From: Prevotellaceae bacterium UBA1075
Lineage (GTDB): Bacteria > Bacteroidota > Bacteroidia > Bacteroidales > Bacteroidaceae
NCBI GenBank assembly: GCA_002316015.1
Contig: DCCS01000045.1
Span: 62,001-126,000 of the forward strand
Direction: 5' to 3'
Length of the DNA stretch: 64,000 nt
The position numbers were made by a program, and so were the translations under genes. The notes beneath the pieces were generated by a model. It did not search any database and was not told the origin of the DNA. It saw nothing but the letters and a program-made list of their open reading frames with translations. Positions 23,401-31,273 of this stretch are shown here, piece after piece (position 1 is the first letter of the stretch; every line of letters begins with the position of its first letter).

Positions 23401-24086
23401 TTTCCACGGCCGCGTATGAGCATGGGGTACTCCTGGATGCGCGTGCCCCCGTCATAGGTAAGGGCCATATGGGAGGGCATCTCGTTGACCTTGTCCTTGG
23501 GGTCAGTGCCCGCATCGGTGTGGATGCTCAACGTGGGAATGTCCGTTATCTGGTAGAACCGGCTGTCATCGCCCGCGCCCTCTGTGCCGTAGAACTCCAC
23601 CTCGGCCACATTGCAGCGCGCGTCATTGGGGCCCACATAGCGCACATAGCGGAAGCCGCGCGACACGCTTACCCCCGCATAGGAATACTTGCGGGCGGTG
23701 CCTGCATCGGGTATCAGGTACAGGGGCACGGCATCGGTGAAGTCGGGCTTGTTGGCTCCCTCGAACAGGCCGAGCCGCACGCGCCCGGGCTGCCCCACGC
23801 GAGGCATCCACCCCACACGGGTGATTACATGGGGGGAGCCCAGGTCAAGCCCCACCCAGGTGTTCGACCTTTCGAGCGAGGCATAGTAGGTGCCGGGATT
23901 GCCGTCGAAGGCGCACGCCACGGTGTTGACCTTGCCCGAGGACACGCCGGTGCTGTAGTCCACATTGGGCGACCCCATGGGCACACCCGTAAGCTTGCCT
24001 TCCCCGGCCGCGCACACAGGCATGCCCGCCATGAGCAGCGCCACCAGGCAGAGCACCCTCTGCCACTTGCCGTTTCTATTCATCAC
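20493..24086 (-). CDS. Large secreted CotH-kinase protein 1 with discoidin-like, GLUG-like, dockerin-like and Ig-like parts
   Basis: A 1197-residue secreted protein. Signal peptide VLCLVALLMAGMPVCAAG; discoidin-like domain about 30-165 (GFRYVRYVG, CNVAEVEFYG). CotH kinase-like domain about 175-600 (LIRGRGNASWDFPKKPYRIK, KKWTLINNYGDKTLMRN, YQLCDQITVDKNRVNI, GPVWDFDLAMDND with candidate catalytic acids). GLUG-like repeats about 620-830 (SPIGSGRHPFVGVFDGRGHS, YVGLVGASVEGG). A dockerin-like loop lies near 900-920 (ANSDGGVDVLDVVAIV), and a BIg2-type domain near 1080-1165 (LAWKSSNEAVATVDSHGTVT). The tail is IYTLTGTRVPRP...GIYIINGAKFLVK. CotH of Bacillus phosphorylates spore-coat proteins; substrates of Bacteroidales CotH proteins are unknown. 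It leads the glmM-nagA operon. A paralogue lies at 48900-52799. Confidence 0.9.
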   Translation of the reverse strand: MMNRNGKWQRVLCLVALLMAGMPVCAAGEGKLTGVPMGSPNVDYSTGVSSGKVNTVACAFDGNPGTYYASLERSNTWVGLDLGSPHVITRVGWMPRVGQPGRVRLGLFEGANKPDFTDAVPLYLIPDAGTARKYSYAGVSVSRGFRYVRYVGPNDARCNVAEVEFYGTEGAGDDSRFYQITDIPTLSIHTDAGTDPKDKVNEMPSHMALTYDGGTRIQEYPMLIRGRGNASWDFPKKPYRIKFNDGKSHHMLKGSPLESPAKAKKWTLINNYGDKTLMRNCVAFELSRRLGLAYTPYCQPVDVILNGEYKGCYQLCDQITVDKNRVNITEMEPEDSEGDALTGGYLVEVDAYAGQETSWFSSSHGIPVTIKSPSDDDITTRQKAYIKRAFNLLERALWSSSFQNDSTGYRSKMDVESFLRHFIVGELAGNTDTYWSTYMYKNRNQTPFYVGPVWDFDLAMDNDSRIYPVNNRANWIFRTGGSAASGMTAFVSRALQDSYTDRRLKEIWASMRRSGKFTGESLVAYVDSMAQVLDASQRLNFTRWPILNTRVHQNPKAYGSYEGEVNVLREFLPARIKWIDDFLGYGHEKVYVDSVFYVRTPEDLLEFATAVNSGANGSEAYLTRDIDMAGYSDRFSPIGSGRHPFVGVFDGRGHSISNLRVSGKDTCGVFGAVSGRARIRDFVLDASCSISGGSYVGLVGASVEGGAVTIERVGNEAPVTGTGKNVAGIIGCNMNSACRYTIRDCYNTGIITGARESAAISGWLGAGAEVAGCWNTGAVTGSDQGRDMARYSGQTDFPHCYSTLGTQFVQVSPAAVASGELCYRLNEPKGANVLWYQKLGEDTHPVFGAERGRVVRNPDGTFANEQVLLGDVQQDDTLTLTDADWEAEHIVWRTPDGFYLPNADANSDGGVDVLDVVAIVHGTGGSSVKFETAERANTRMYSSNASVKRAGTRKVNVWLASSQHVTACQADLILSEGLAVDTASVSAGNMGSDTHVLKRGARGDTVRVVAYSTTNAPMSMLNGTLLTFVLRGNESFSGGSFTLARQVMTTADGKVCRPADASYTVSMARTYVSEIVMAETEVGMLVDDVHRLGSTVLPATATTPALAWKSSNEAVATVDSHGTVTARSLGTATITAQATDGSGVKATTRVDVVDGTGVIPIDGIPATAEIYTLTGTRVPRPSRGGIYIINGAKFLVK

Positions 24087-24116
24087 GCTCAGTTTCAGTC
24101 AGAATGTTATTTCGTG

Positions 24117-24124
24117 CAAATATA
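24117..24124 (-). promoter_or_regulatory. -7 promoter element of the CotH1-glmM-nagA operon
   Basis: TATATTTG on the minus strand, 31 bases before the CotH1 start. It is the only -7 match seen for the three genes. Confidence 0.65.
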
Positions 24125-24221
24125 CCGCTTTTTTCGCCCGGCAAAGGAGTGCTTCCCCTTAAATTATGTCTCGCGTACATCTTTTATTGCCGGCGGCGGC
24201 ACGGTCTGTACGGAAATGGCG

Positions 24222-24229
24222 TACCTTTG
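24222..24229 (+). promoter_or_regulatory. -7 promoter element of the COG0523 GTPase
   Basis: TACCTTTG on the plus strand, 32 bases before the ATG at 24261. This supports that start over any upstream in-frame start in the long plus-strand frame. Confidence 0.65.
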
Positions 24230-24260
24230 CGGCAGGAAGAACATAAAAGCATTAAGGAAA

Positions 24261-25499
24261 ATGGAAAAAATGAATGTGCCGGTGCTCTTGCTCACCGGCT
24301 ATCTGGGCAGCGGAAAGACCACCCTGCTCAACAGGATCCTTTCCAACAGGCGGGGCATTCGCTTCGCGGTCATCGTCAACGACATCGGCGAGGTGAACAT
24401 CGACGCCAGCCTCATCCAGAAGGGAGGCATCGTGGACAAGCAGGACGACAGCCTGGTGGCACTCCAGAACGGGTGCATCTGCTGCACCCTGAAGATGGAC
24501 CTGGTGCAGCAGATATGTGACATCATAAAGACGCAGCGGTTTGACTACCTGGTCATCGAGGCCAGCGGAATATGCGAGCCTGCGCCCATCGCACAGACGA
24601 TATGCTCCATCCCCGGCATGGCCGAGCCTGTCACACGCTATGGCGTGCCCCGGCTGGACTGCATCGTGACGGTGGTGGACGCCCTGCGCATGAAGGACGA
24701 GTTCCAGGACGGCGACGGGCTGATGAAGAAGGACATCGGCGAGGAGGACATCGAGAACCTGGTGATACAGCAGATAGAGTTCTGCAACATCATCCTGCTC
24801 AACAAGGCAAGCGAGGTGGAGCCGCACGAACTGGAGCGCATCAAGAAAATCACCAGGGCACTGCAGCCCGAGGCGGAGATAATAGAGTGCAACTACGGGA
24901 ATGTAGACCTCGACCGCATCCTCTACACCGGGATGTTCGACTTCAACCGCGTGGCGACCTCGGCCACATGGATCGGCGAGATAGAGGGACACCATGGCGG
25001 GGAGGAAGAGAAAGAGGAGGAGCACGGCCACGATGGCCATCACCCCCACGAGGAGCACGAGGAGGAGGAGCACGGCCACGGCCAGCACCACCACCACCAC
25101 CACGACGGGGACGAGGGCGAGGCCGAAGAATACGGCATTGGCACCTTCGTGTATTACCGCCGCAAGCCCTTTGACCTGGGACGGTTCGACCACTTCGTGG
25201 CGCGCCTGTGGCCTGCCAACATCATCCGCGCCAAGGGCATTTGCTACTTCAAGGGCGAGGAGGACGTGTGCTACGTGTTTGAGCAGGCAGGCAAGCAGGT
25301 GGGGCTGCAGAACGCCGGACAGTGGTACGCCACCATGCCCAAGCCCGAGCTCGAGGCGATGCTCGCCAAGGACGAGGGGCTCCGCCGCGACTGGGACGAG
25401 CGTTATGGAGACCGCATGCAGAAACTGGTGTTCATCGGACAGAACCTCGACAAGGAGGCCATCACCACCCTGCTGGACGAGTGCCTGGCAGACGGTTGA
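24261..25499 (+). CDS. COG0523 (CobW/ZNG-type) GTP-dependent metallochaperone with His-rich loop
   Basis: A 412-residue G3E GTPase. Walker A GYLGSGKTT at residues 13-21; the family metal motif CxCC in NGCICCTL (Cys72, 74, 75); LLNKASEV as the guanine-specificity element. A long Glu/His-rich insertion (about residues 240-290, 16 His) includes six consecutive His and GHDGHHPHEEH. The C-terminal CobW_C domain (about 295-410) includes FVYYRRKPFDLGRFDHF and ICYFKGEEDVCYVFEQ. COG0523 proteins insert or traffic zinc, cobalt or nickel. The His-rich loop suggests Zn(II) or Ni(II) handling in the cytoplasm, but the client protein is unknown. It is monocistronic, followed by GC-rich array B. No Zur-type site could be confirmed. 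Confidence 0.92.
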   Translation: MEKMNVPVLLLTGYLGSGKTTLLNRILSNRRGIRFAVIVNDIGEVNIDASLIQKGGIVDKQDDSLVALQNGCICCTLKMDLVQQICDIIKTQRFDYLVIEASGICEPAPIAQTICSIPGMAEPVTRYGVPRLDCIVTVVDALRMKDEFQDGDGLMKKDIGEEDIENLVIQQIEFCNIILLNKASEVEPHELERIKKITRALQPEAEIIECNYGNVDLDRILYTGMFDFNRVATSATWIGEIEGHHGGEEEKEEEHGHDGHHPHEEHEEEEHGHGQHHHHHHDGDEGEAEEYGIGTFVYYRRKPFDLGRFDHFVARLWPANIIRAKGICYFKGEEDVCYVFEQAGKQVGLQNAGQWYATMPKPELEAMLAKDEGLRRDWDERYGDRMQKLVFIGQNLDKEAITTLLDECLADG

Positions 25500-25538
25500 G
25501 CGCGCGGGGCGGCACACGCCCCGCACACGGCGGAAAAA

Positions 25539-25626
25539 CGCAGCCGCATGCATGTGCCAACGCAGCCGCATGCGATGGCGATCGCAGCCGCATGCGTTGG
25601 CGATCGCAGCCGCATGCGTTGGCCAC
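25539..25626. repeat. GC-rich 22-bp array B (4 units, 88 bp)
   Basis: Four units start at 25539, 25561, 25583 and 25605, all opening with CGCAGCCGCATGC, then (G/A)(A/T)TGGCGAT or TGTGCCAA. A run of five A precedes it, so on the minus strand the array ends GGCTGCGTTTTT. It lies 39 bases after the GTPase stop and 80 bases before the next promoter. No coding potential. Confidence 0.92.
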
Positions 25627-25705
25627 CCAGCCCTGACCGGGCGAATGGGGGCATGCGGCCACTTTTTTCATCACGCATGCCTGAGGGAAACAAGGATAAT
25701 ATTAT

Positions 25706-25713
25706 TAACTTTG
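25706..25713 (+). promoter_or_regulatory. -7 promoter element of the esterase-EEP-glycosidase operon
   Basis: TAACTTTG on the plus strand, 29 bases before the ATG at 25742. No further match is seen before the next two genes. Confidence 0.65.
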
Positions 25714-25741
25714 TATTGGAGAGCACTAAAACAAAAAAATT

Positions 25742-26599
25742 ATGAAGAAACTCACACTCACGCTGCTGGCAGCGCTGGCCTTCGTGTCGGCGGGCGCACA
25801 GACGCCCACCTGGGAAACAAAGATATGGGAAGGCACCCAGCCACCCACATCAAACGGCATCACCGGGCAGGAATTCGATGACGGACAGCACAGCAACAAG
25901 GTCACCGTGCCCACGCTCACGGTCTATGTGCCCAACAAACCCTGCGGGCTGGCCATTCTCGCCTGCCCGGGAGGCGGATACACTGACGTGTGGTACCAGC
26001 CCGAAGGACGCTGGATGGCCCAGTGGTACCTCAACCAGGGCATCACCTATGCCGTACTGAAGTACCGCCTGCCCAACACGCACCACCAGGTTCCGCTGGA
26101 GGACGTGCACCGGGCCATGCACCTGATGCACGAGCATGCGCGGCAATGGGGCTTCACCAAACTGGGCATCCAGGGCTGCAGCGCGGGCGGACACCTGGCC
26201 GCGACGGCCGCGACGCACTTCACCAGTGCCGAGAACCGTCCCGACTTCCAGATCCTCTTCTATCCCGTAATCACGATGGACGCGTCGTTCACGCACCAGG
26301 GAAGCCGCGAGAACCTGCTTGGCAAGAACCCCTCGCAGAAGCTGGTAGACCTGTACAGCAACGAGAAGCAGGTGACCCGGCAGACTCCGCCCGCGTTCAT
26401 CATGCACAGTTCCAACGATGACGTGGTGCCCCTGCGCAACACGCTCCAGTATGCCCAGGCCCTGAATGACCACGGCGTGTCGGTAACGATGCACATCTAT
26501 CCCGATGGAGGGCACGGCTGGTGCTACCAGGAATCATTCACGTGGAAAGACCTGTGGAAGCCCGAACTGGCCGAATGGCTGCGCCGGATCGAGCGGTGA
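25742..26599 (+). CDS. Secreted alpha/beta-hydrolase (acetyl-esterase-like)
   Basis: A 285-residue protein with signal peptide MKKLTLTLLAALAFVSAGAQ. The hydrolase core shows LACPGGGYTDVWYQPEG (oxyanion-hole HGGG-like loop), nucleophile elbow IQGCSAGGHLAAT, a catalytic Asp in HSSNDDVVPLRN and the catalytic His in YPDGGHGWCY. This arrangement matches secreted Bacteroidetes carbohydrate acetyl-esterases of the AXE/BD-FAE type that deacetylate xylan or other glycans. The precise substrate is inferred only. It is the first gene of a three-gene set of exported enzymes with 50-60 base spacers. The strong -7 element precedes this gene. Confidence 0.9.
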   Translation: MKKLTLTLLAALAFVSAGAQTPTWETKIWEGTQPPTSNGITGQEFDDGQHSNKVTVPTLTVYVPNKPCGLAILACPGGGYTDVWYQPEGRWMAQWYLNQGITYAVLKYRLPNTHHQVPLEDVHRAMHLMHEHARQWGFTKLGIQGCSAGGHLAATAATHFTSAENRPDFQILFYPVITMDASFTHQGSRENLLGKNPSQKLVDLYSNEKQVTRQTPPAFIMHSSNDDVVPLRNTLQYAQALNDHGVSVTMHIYPDGGHGWCYQESFTWKDLWKPELAEWLRRIER

Positions 26600-26651
26600 A
26601 ACGGGCACTTTTGTTCCTCACACCGCCTTTTACCACCAAACTTGAAAACTC

Positions 26652-27398
26652 ATGAGACTGACGCTCTGGCTTCTCGCCGCCTCACTCTCGCTACCTTGTG
26701 CAGCTTCCGCGCAAGGCAGGAGACTCCGCCTGATGACCTATAACATACACCACGCCGTGGGGATGGATGGGGAGTACGCGCCCGAGCGCATCGCACAAGT
26801 CATCCTGCAGGAGGCGCCCGATGTGGTGGCACTGCAGGAGGTGGACAGTGCCAGCCGGCGCGTGGACGGCCGCTATGTGGCAGGCGACATTGCCCGGAGC
26901 ACGGGCATGCACGCCACCTTTGCCGGAGCCATCCCCCTGCAGGGCGGGAAATATGGTGTCGCGCTGCTGAGCAAGTCGGCTCCAGAGGCTGTCACACGGC
27001 TGCCCCTGCCCGGAAGCGAGGAGAAACGCGTGCTGCTGATAGCCGACTTCGGCCAATATGTGGTGTGCTGCACGCACCTCTCGCTCACCGAGGACGACCG
27101 CCTGCAATCACTCCCCCTGATTCGCAAGGCTCTGCGCAAATATCGCCGCAAGCCCGTGTTCGTCATGGGGGACTTCAACGACACGCCCTCATCGGCCTTC
27201 ATGAGCCGGCTGGACAAGCACTTCCAAGCGCTTACAAGCAAGGTCACCCCCACCTACCCCTACGACCGCCCACGCGAAGTCATCGACTATATCGCCACCC
27301 GCCAGGGCACCGGACAGCCACGTGCCACCAGCCTGCGCATCATGGTGGGCAACAACGCCACCGACCACTGCCCGCTCACGGCCGAGGTGGAATATTAA
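26652..27398 (+). CDS. Secreted endonuclease/exonuclease/phosphatase-family protein
   Basis: A 248-residue protein with signal peptide MRLTLWLLAASLSLPCAASA. EEP-fold motifs: LMTYNIHHAVGMDG (metal-binding Asn), VVALQEVDSAS (metal-binding Glu), CCTHLSLTEDDR, FVMGDFNDTPSSA (Asp/Asn pair) and the terminal ATDHCPLTAEV (general-base DH). The family includes DNases, sphingomyelinases and inositol phosphatases. Export suggests a periplasmic or surface phosphodiesterase; substrate unknown. It sits in the middle of the esterase-EEP-glycosidase operon, 52 bases after the esterase. Length is normal for secreted bacterial members. Confidence 0.9.
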   Translation: MRLTLWLLAASLSLPCAASAQGRRLRLMTYNIHHAVGMDGEYAPERIAQVILQEAPDVVALQEVDSASRRVDGRYVAGDIARSTGMHATFAGAIPLQGGKYGVALLSKSAPEAVTRLPLPGSEEKRVLLIADFGQYVVCCTHLSLTEDDRLQSLPLIRKALRKYRRKPVFVMGDFNDTPSSAFMSRLDKHFQALTSKVTPTYPYDRPREVIDYIATRQGTGQPRATSLRIMVGNNATDHCPLTAEVEY

Positions 27399-27460
27399 GG
27401 CACAGGGGGCGGGCACAGCACGCTGGACAACAAATCTCTACCTAACAATAAAGAACACAA

Positions 27461-29464
27461 ATGAAGAGAAACTTACTGCTGGCAGCACTCACCTGCCTGC
27501 CAATGTGGATTACGGCAACACCACGATGGAGCATCGCGGGACACCACGCGGTGGAATGGGACGGCCAGCAAGGCGGTCTGCCACATGGCGACCATGTGGA
27601 GATGAGCGGGCGCAAGGCCGCTGTGGTCTATTACTGGAATGTGGACAGGGACGGGCAGTTCAGCCTCGACCGTCACCTGGTGTTCCCACTCCTGCGCACG
27701 CTACCAGACAACACCCACGCCAGTTGGATGCCGCACACGGATGTGGATTTCCTTGATGGAATCACCATCAACGGATGGTCTCTGGACAAGGGCAAGGTGG
27801 AGCGGGTGCGCCTGGACGGTCATCTGACCGTAACCTCGGCGGCACAGACCGATGGATGCACATTCAAGGTAACGCGCATTCTGTGGCCCAGCCCCACCCG
27901 ACAGGCAGTGTGCGAGCGGTATGTGATACAAAACACGGGCGACAAGGAGAAGAACGTGAGGGTACCTGCGGTGCGACTCGAGCGCGTGACTAACGGCAAG
28001 AACTACCTGGACGGCCCCTACTGCCTGGTGGCAAAAACCAGCCTACAAGAGGAACTGGACGCTACCCTGCGGCCAGGCGAGTGCCTCGTTTTCCACGCTT
28101 CCATCGAGGCATACAAGAAGGGGAAGGAGCAAGAACTGTCTCTGGACTTCGACCGGGAGGAGGCCAGCAGGACACAGCTGGTGCAGACACTGACCGCCAA
28201 CCTGGACTTCTCCTGCCCCAACGACACGCTGAACACCCTATTTGCCATGGCCAAGATAAGGGGTGCCGAGAGTATCACAGACACACCCGTGGGACCCATG
28301 CAGTGTCCGGGAGGCGAGACGTTCTACGGCGCGATGTGGTGCAATGACCAGGCCGAGTACATCAACCCCTTCTTCCCCTTCCTGGGCTACGCACTGGGCA
28401 ACGAGAGCGCGATGACCACCTGGAGGTGCTACAAGAGGCTCACCAACCCCGATTACAAGTTCATGCCCTGGAGCATCATCTGCAACGGAAGCGACACCTA
28501 CGGCCACTTTGACCGGGGCGACCAGGCCATGCTGGCCTACGGCGCAAGCCGCTACTGCCTGGAGAGGGGCGACCGCCAGGTAGCCCAGGAGGTATGGCCG
28601 CTCATCGAATGGTGCCTGGAGTACTGCCACAGGAAACTGAACGAGCACGGTGTGGTGGCAAGCGACGCCGACGAACTGGAGTACCGGTTGCCTGCGGGCA
28701 AGGCCAACCTGTGCACCAGCAGCCTCTACTATGACGCACTGGAGAGCGCGGCCTACCTGGCCGAGGCTCTGGGCAAGCCCTCCACAGTGGCAAGTACCTA
28801 CCGCAGGCAGGCGGCAGAACTGAGGCAGAACATCGACCGCTTCTTCCATCACGAGGTGGAAGGCTACGACACCTACCGCTACTATGAGGGCAACGACAAA
28901 CTGCGCTCCTGGATAGGCATCCCACTCACCATGGGCATTTACGACCGCGCCGAGGGCACTGTGAAGGCGATGTTCAGCCCGCAATTGTGGACAGAGAACG
29001 GCATGCTGAGCGTCAGCGGTGACAAGATATTCTGGGACCGCACCACACTCTATGGCCTGCGAGGCACATTGGCTGCAGGCTACCCAGACCTGGGACTGGA
29101 GTTCCTTCAGCGGTTCAGCGCGAAACGCCTGCTGGGCGAGCATGTCCCCTACATGGTCGAGGCGTGGCCCGAGGGCGGACAGAGGCACCTGAGCACCGAG
29201 AATGCCCTGTATTGCCGCATCTTCACAGAGGGGCTGCTGGGATTTCGCGCCACTGGCTTCCGCTCCTTCAACCTTACCCCGCAGATGCCCAAGGCATGGA
29301 GTCACTACTCGTTCAGCAACATCCATGCCTGCACCAGCCTGCCCATGGACATTGAGGTGAGCCGCCTTTCGGCCAACAAACTGCAGGTCAAGGTGAGCCG
29401 CGCAGGCAAGCTTCTGCGCAAGATGACCGTGAAGGCAGGACAGACGGTGAAGGTCAAGTGTTAG
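27461..29464 (+). CDS. Secreted six-hairpin (alpha/alpha-barrel) glycoside hydrolase
   Basis: A 667-residue exported protein (signal MKRNLLLAALTCLPMWITA) with an N-terminal beta-sandwich (about 25-260) and a catalytic-type alpha/alpha barrel (about 260-600). The barrel shows TPVGPMQCPGGETFYGAMWCND, HFDRGDQAMLAYGASRYCL, DADELEYRLPAG, TSSLYYDALESAAYLAEALG and GTLAAGYPDLGLEFLQ. Acidic residues in ETFYGAMWCND and ASDADELEY are candidate catalytic acid and base. The fold recalls GH78/GH63/GH127-like six-hairpin glycosidases; I cannot assign a family or sugar. A beta-sandwich closes the protein. Third gene of the operon, 62 bases after the EEP gene. A GC hairpin follows at 29524. Confidence 0.8.
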   Translation: MKRNLLLAALTCLPMWITATPRWSIAGHHAVEWDGQQGGLPHGDHVEMSGRKAAVVYYWNVDRDGQFSLDRHLVFPLLRTLPDNTHASWMPHTDVDFLDGITINGWSLDKGKVERVRLDGHLTVTSAAQTDGCTFKVTRILWPSPTRQAVCERYVIQNTGDKEKNVRVPAVRLERVTNGKNYLDGPYCLVAKTSLQEELDATLRPGECLVFHASIEAYKKGKEQELSLDFDREEASRTQLVQTLTANLDFSCPNDTLNTLFAMAKIRGAESITDTPVGPMQCPGGETFYGAMWCNDQAEYINPFFPFLGYALGNESAMTTWRCYKRLTNPDYKFMPWSIICNGSDTYGHFDRGDQAMLAYGASRYCLERGDRQVAQEVWPLIEWCLEYCHRKLNEHGVVASDADELEYRLPAGKANLCTSSLYYDALESAAYLAEALGKPSTVASTYRRQAAELRQNIDRFFHHEVEGYDTYRYYEGNDKLRSWIGIPLTMGIYDRAEGTVKAMFSPQLWTENGMLSVSGDKIFWDRTTLYGLRGTLAAGYPDLGLEFLQRFSAKRLLGEHVPYMVEAWPEGGQRHLSTENALYCRIFTEGLLGFRATGFRSFNLTPQMPKAWSHYSFSNIHACTSLPMDIEVSRLSANKLQVKVSRAGKLLRKMTVKAGQTVKVKC

Positions 29465-29523
29465 ACAAGGGAAGCATCTCTGTGCCCCCACAAGGAGTAA
29501 GACGGATTGCCTATCCATGGTGT

Positions 29524-29549
29524 GCCTTGGCGGTTCTTTCCGCCAAGGC
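29524..29549 (+). terminator. Hairpin terminator of the glycosidase operon
   Basis: GCCTTGGCGG pairs perfectly with CCGCCAAGGC around a TTCTTT loop, 60 bases after the stop. The following CTTCCCACC is only weakly U-rich. Confidence 0.55.
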
Positions 29550-29652
29550 TTCCCACCGGCAACAATCACCGCAATGATGAAGGAAGGTTAAAAAAGCAAT
29601 GCGCCGCATGTTAATATAGGTAAAAGGCACATGCGCCTCCCCGCTTTCTCTC

Positions 29653-29660
29653 TACCTTTA
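29653..29660 (+). promoter_or_regulatory. Variant -7 element of the SIMPL gene
   Basis: TACCTTTA on the plus strand, 45 bases before the ATG at 29705. It is the same last-base variant as at the SDR gene. Confidence 0.45.
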
Positions 29661-29704
29661 GAGCGGGAAAAGAACCATAGTACAACTTACAAACAAGAAC
29701 TGTT

Positions 29705-30412
29705 ATGAACACAAAAGCACTTGTCCTCTCTGCCATCATCGTGGCAATGGGCATGACAGCCACTGGAGTGGCCATCCGAAACGGCATCGTGACCTTCAAG
29801 GACCGCGACCGATGCGTTGTGGTCAAGGGGCTGGCCGAGCGCGAAGTGAAAGCCAACAAGGTGTCATGGCCTCTTACATTCAAGGAGATAGGGAACGACC
29901 CTGCGGAGATGTACGGCGTGATAGAGCGCAAGAACAGGCAAGTGGTGGCCTTCCTGAAGGCGGGAGGCATCAAGGACAACGAGATTAGCGTGAACTCGCC
30001 CACCATCTCGGACCGCCAGGCAAACGCCTACAACAACGAGGTGATGACGTACCGCTACGTGGCCAAGAGCGTCATCACGGTCACCAGCCGCAACGTGGAC
30101 TTGGTGCGCTCCCTCATCACCAAGCAGGCCGAACTCATGCGGCAGGGCATCGCACTGGTGAGCGAGGAGTACGGCACAGACCAGACCAAGTATGACTTCA
30201 CCGGACTGAACGAGATCAAACCGGCAATGGTGGAGGAAGCCACCAAGAACGCAAGGGCCACGGCACAGAAATTCGCCGACGACTCAGAGTGCTCCCTGAA
30301 TGGCATACGCAACGCGCAACAAGGCCAGTTCAGCATTGAGAACCGCGACGAGAACACGCCATACATCAAGAAAATCCGTGTGGTCAACACCATCGAGTAC
30401 TCTCTGAGATAG
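29705..30412 (+). CDS. SIMPL domain (DUF541) envelope protein
   Basis: A 235-residue protein with one N-terminal hydrophobic segment (about 5-27, LVLSAIIVAMGMTATGVAI) acting as membrane anchor or signal. A SIMPL domain follows: VVVKGLAEREVKANKVSWPLTF, ISVNSPTISDRQ, YVAKSVITVTSRNVDLVRSL, PAMVEEATKNARATAQKFA, IKKIRVVNTIEYSLR. The family is widespread (for example E. coli YggE, linked to oxidative stress protection) and forms oligomeric periplasmic assemblies; biochemical function is unknown. It has its own promoter. Length is normal. Confidence 0.92.
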   Translation: MNTKALVLSAIIVAMGMTATGVAIRNGIVTFKDRDRCVVVKGLAEREVKANKVSWPLTFKEIGNDPAEMYGVIERKNRQVVAFLKAGGIKDNEISVNSPTISDRQANAYNNEVMTYRYVAKSVITVTSRNVDLVRSLITKQAELMRQGIALVSEEYGTDQTKYDFTGLNEIKPAMVEEATKNARATAQKFADDSECSLNGIRNAQQGQFSIENRDENTPYIKKIRVVNTIEYSLR

Positions 30413-30526
30413 GATGCCACACACATCCCGTAACAACACCAGGCGCGGCCCTGGGCATCAGCATACACCCGCAGGAGTGTCCCTGGACGCTCCCGGGAAT
30501 GGGCCGGACAAGCATACAAGACAAGC

Positions 30527-31108
30527 ATGATACTGGACATTGACGGAGTACTCGTCTCCTCGGACATCATCACAGAGCAGTTCTGCTGCGACCTGGACGC
30601 GTGCAAGGGCATCTGCTGCGTGGAAGGGGACGCGGGCGCGCCTGTGACCCTGGAGGAGATAGCGGGCATCGAGGACGCCCTCGACACCGTGTGGGGCGAC
30701 ATGACCGCACAGGCGCAGGCCGTGGTGGACAGGCAGGGAGTGGCCTATACCGACCCCGACGGCGACCTGGTGACAAGCATCGTGGGCGGGAAGGACTGCG
30801 TGTTCACCTGTCACGAGGGCGGCTGCTGCCTGTGCGCGCTGGAGCGTGCCTACCGCATGGGGAAGTCTGCCTTTGCTAAGCCCGTCTCATGCGCGCTTTA
30901 CCCCATCCGCGAGAAGCGGTTTGCCAACGGCACCGTGGCACTCAACTACCACCGCTGGGACGTGTGCCGCGACGCTGTGCGCAAGGGAAGGAAGTTGGGA
31001 CTGCCCCTGTACAAGTTCCTGCGGGAGCCGCTCACGCGCCGCTTCGGCCAGGAGTGGTATGACACACTGTGCGAGGTGGCCGGACACCTCGGTGAACTCG
31101 AGGAATAA
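30527..31108 (+). CDS. DUF3109 cysteine-rich protein
   Basis: A 193-residue cytoplasmic protein starting MILDIDGVLVSSDIITEQF. Clustered cysteines occur in CCDLDACKGICCVEGD (Cys20, 21, 26, 30, 31), then CVFTCHEGGCCLCALERAYR, KPVSCALYPI and WDVCRDA. The pattern and the PxSCxLYPI motif match DUF3109, related to the YkgJ-type zinc or iron-sulfur binding families. It is therefore probably a metal-binding protein of unknown role. It lies 115 bases after the SIMPL gene on the same strand with no -7 match between, so it may be cotranscribed. The strong hairpin at 31143 closes the unit. Confidence 0.9.
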   Translation: MILDIDGVLVSSDIITEQFCCDLDACKGICCVEGDAGAPVTLEEIAGIEDALDTVWGDMTAQAQAVVDRQGVAYTDPDGDLVTSIVGGKDCVFTCHEGGCCLCALERAYRMGKSAFAKPVSCALYPIREKRFANGTVALNYHRWDVCRDAVRKGRKLGLPLYKFLREPLTRRFGQEWYDTLCEVAGHLGELEE

Positions 31109-31142
31109 GGCCGGGCGAGACACGCCGGCCCCACCGGAAGCA

Positions 31143-31200
31143 AACCGCGCGCTTGCACCTGCCCGAAAGCAGAGACGCAAGCGCGCGGTTGTCTTGTCTC
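31143..31200 (+). terminator. Intrinsic terminator after the DUF3109 gene
   Basis: AACCGCGCGCTTGC (31143-31156) pairs perfectly with GCAAGCGCGCGGTT (31177-31190), followed by GTCTTGTCTC. It lies between convergent genes and may also serve the permease gene ending at 31274. Confidence 0.7.
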
Positions 31201-31273
31201 AAAGCGGGCACCACACTACCGCAACCCGTGGGCCCCGGTGTGGCGACTCGCCCCGGAAGAGAGTCCCGACGAC

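Noticed and set aside
22326..24260. Plus-strand extension of the COG0523 GTPase by 645 codons
   Set aside because: Antisense to CotH1; the promoter at 24222 and the GTPase N-terminus fix the start at 24261.
25548..25745. Small Ala/Cys-rich proteins (HAAALAHAA-type)
   Set aside because: Translations of the GC-rich 22-bp arrays; identical peptides arise at every array in different frames.
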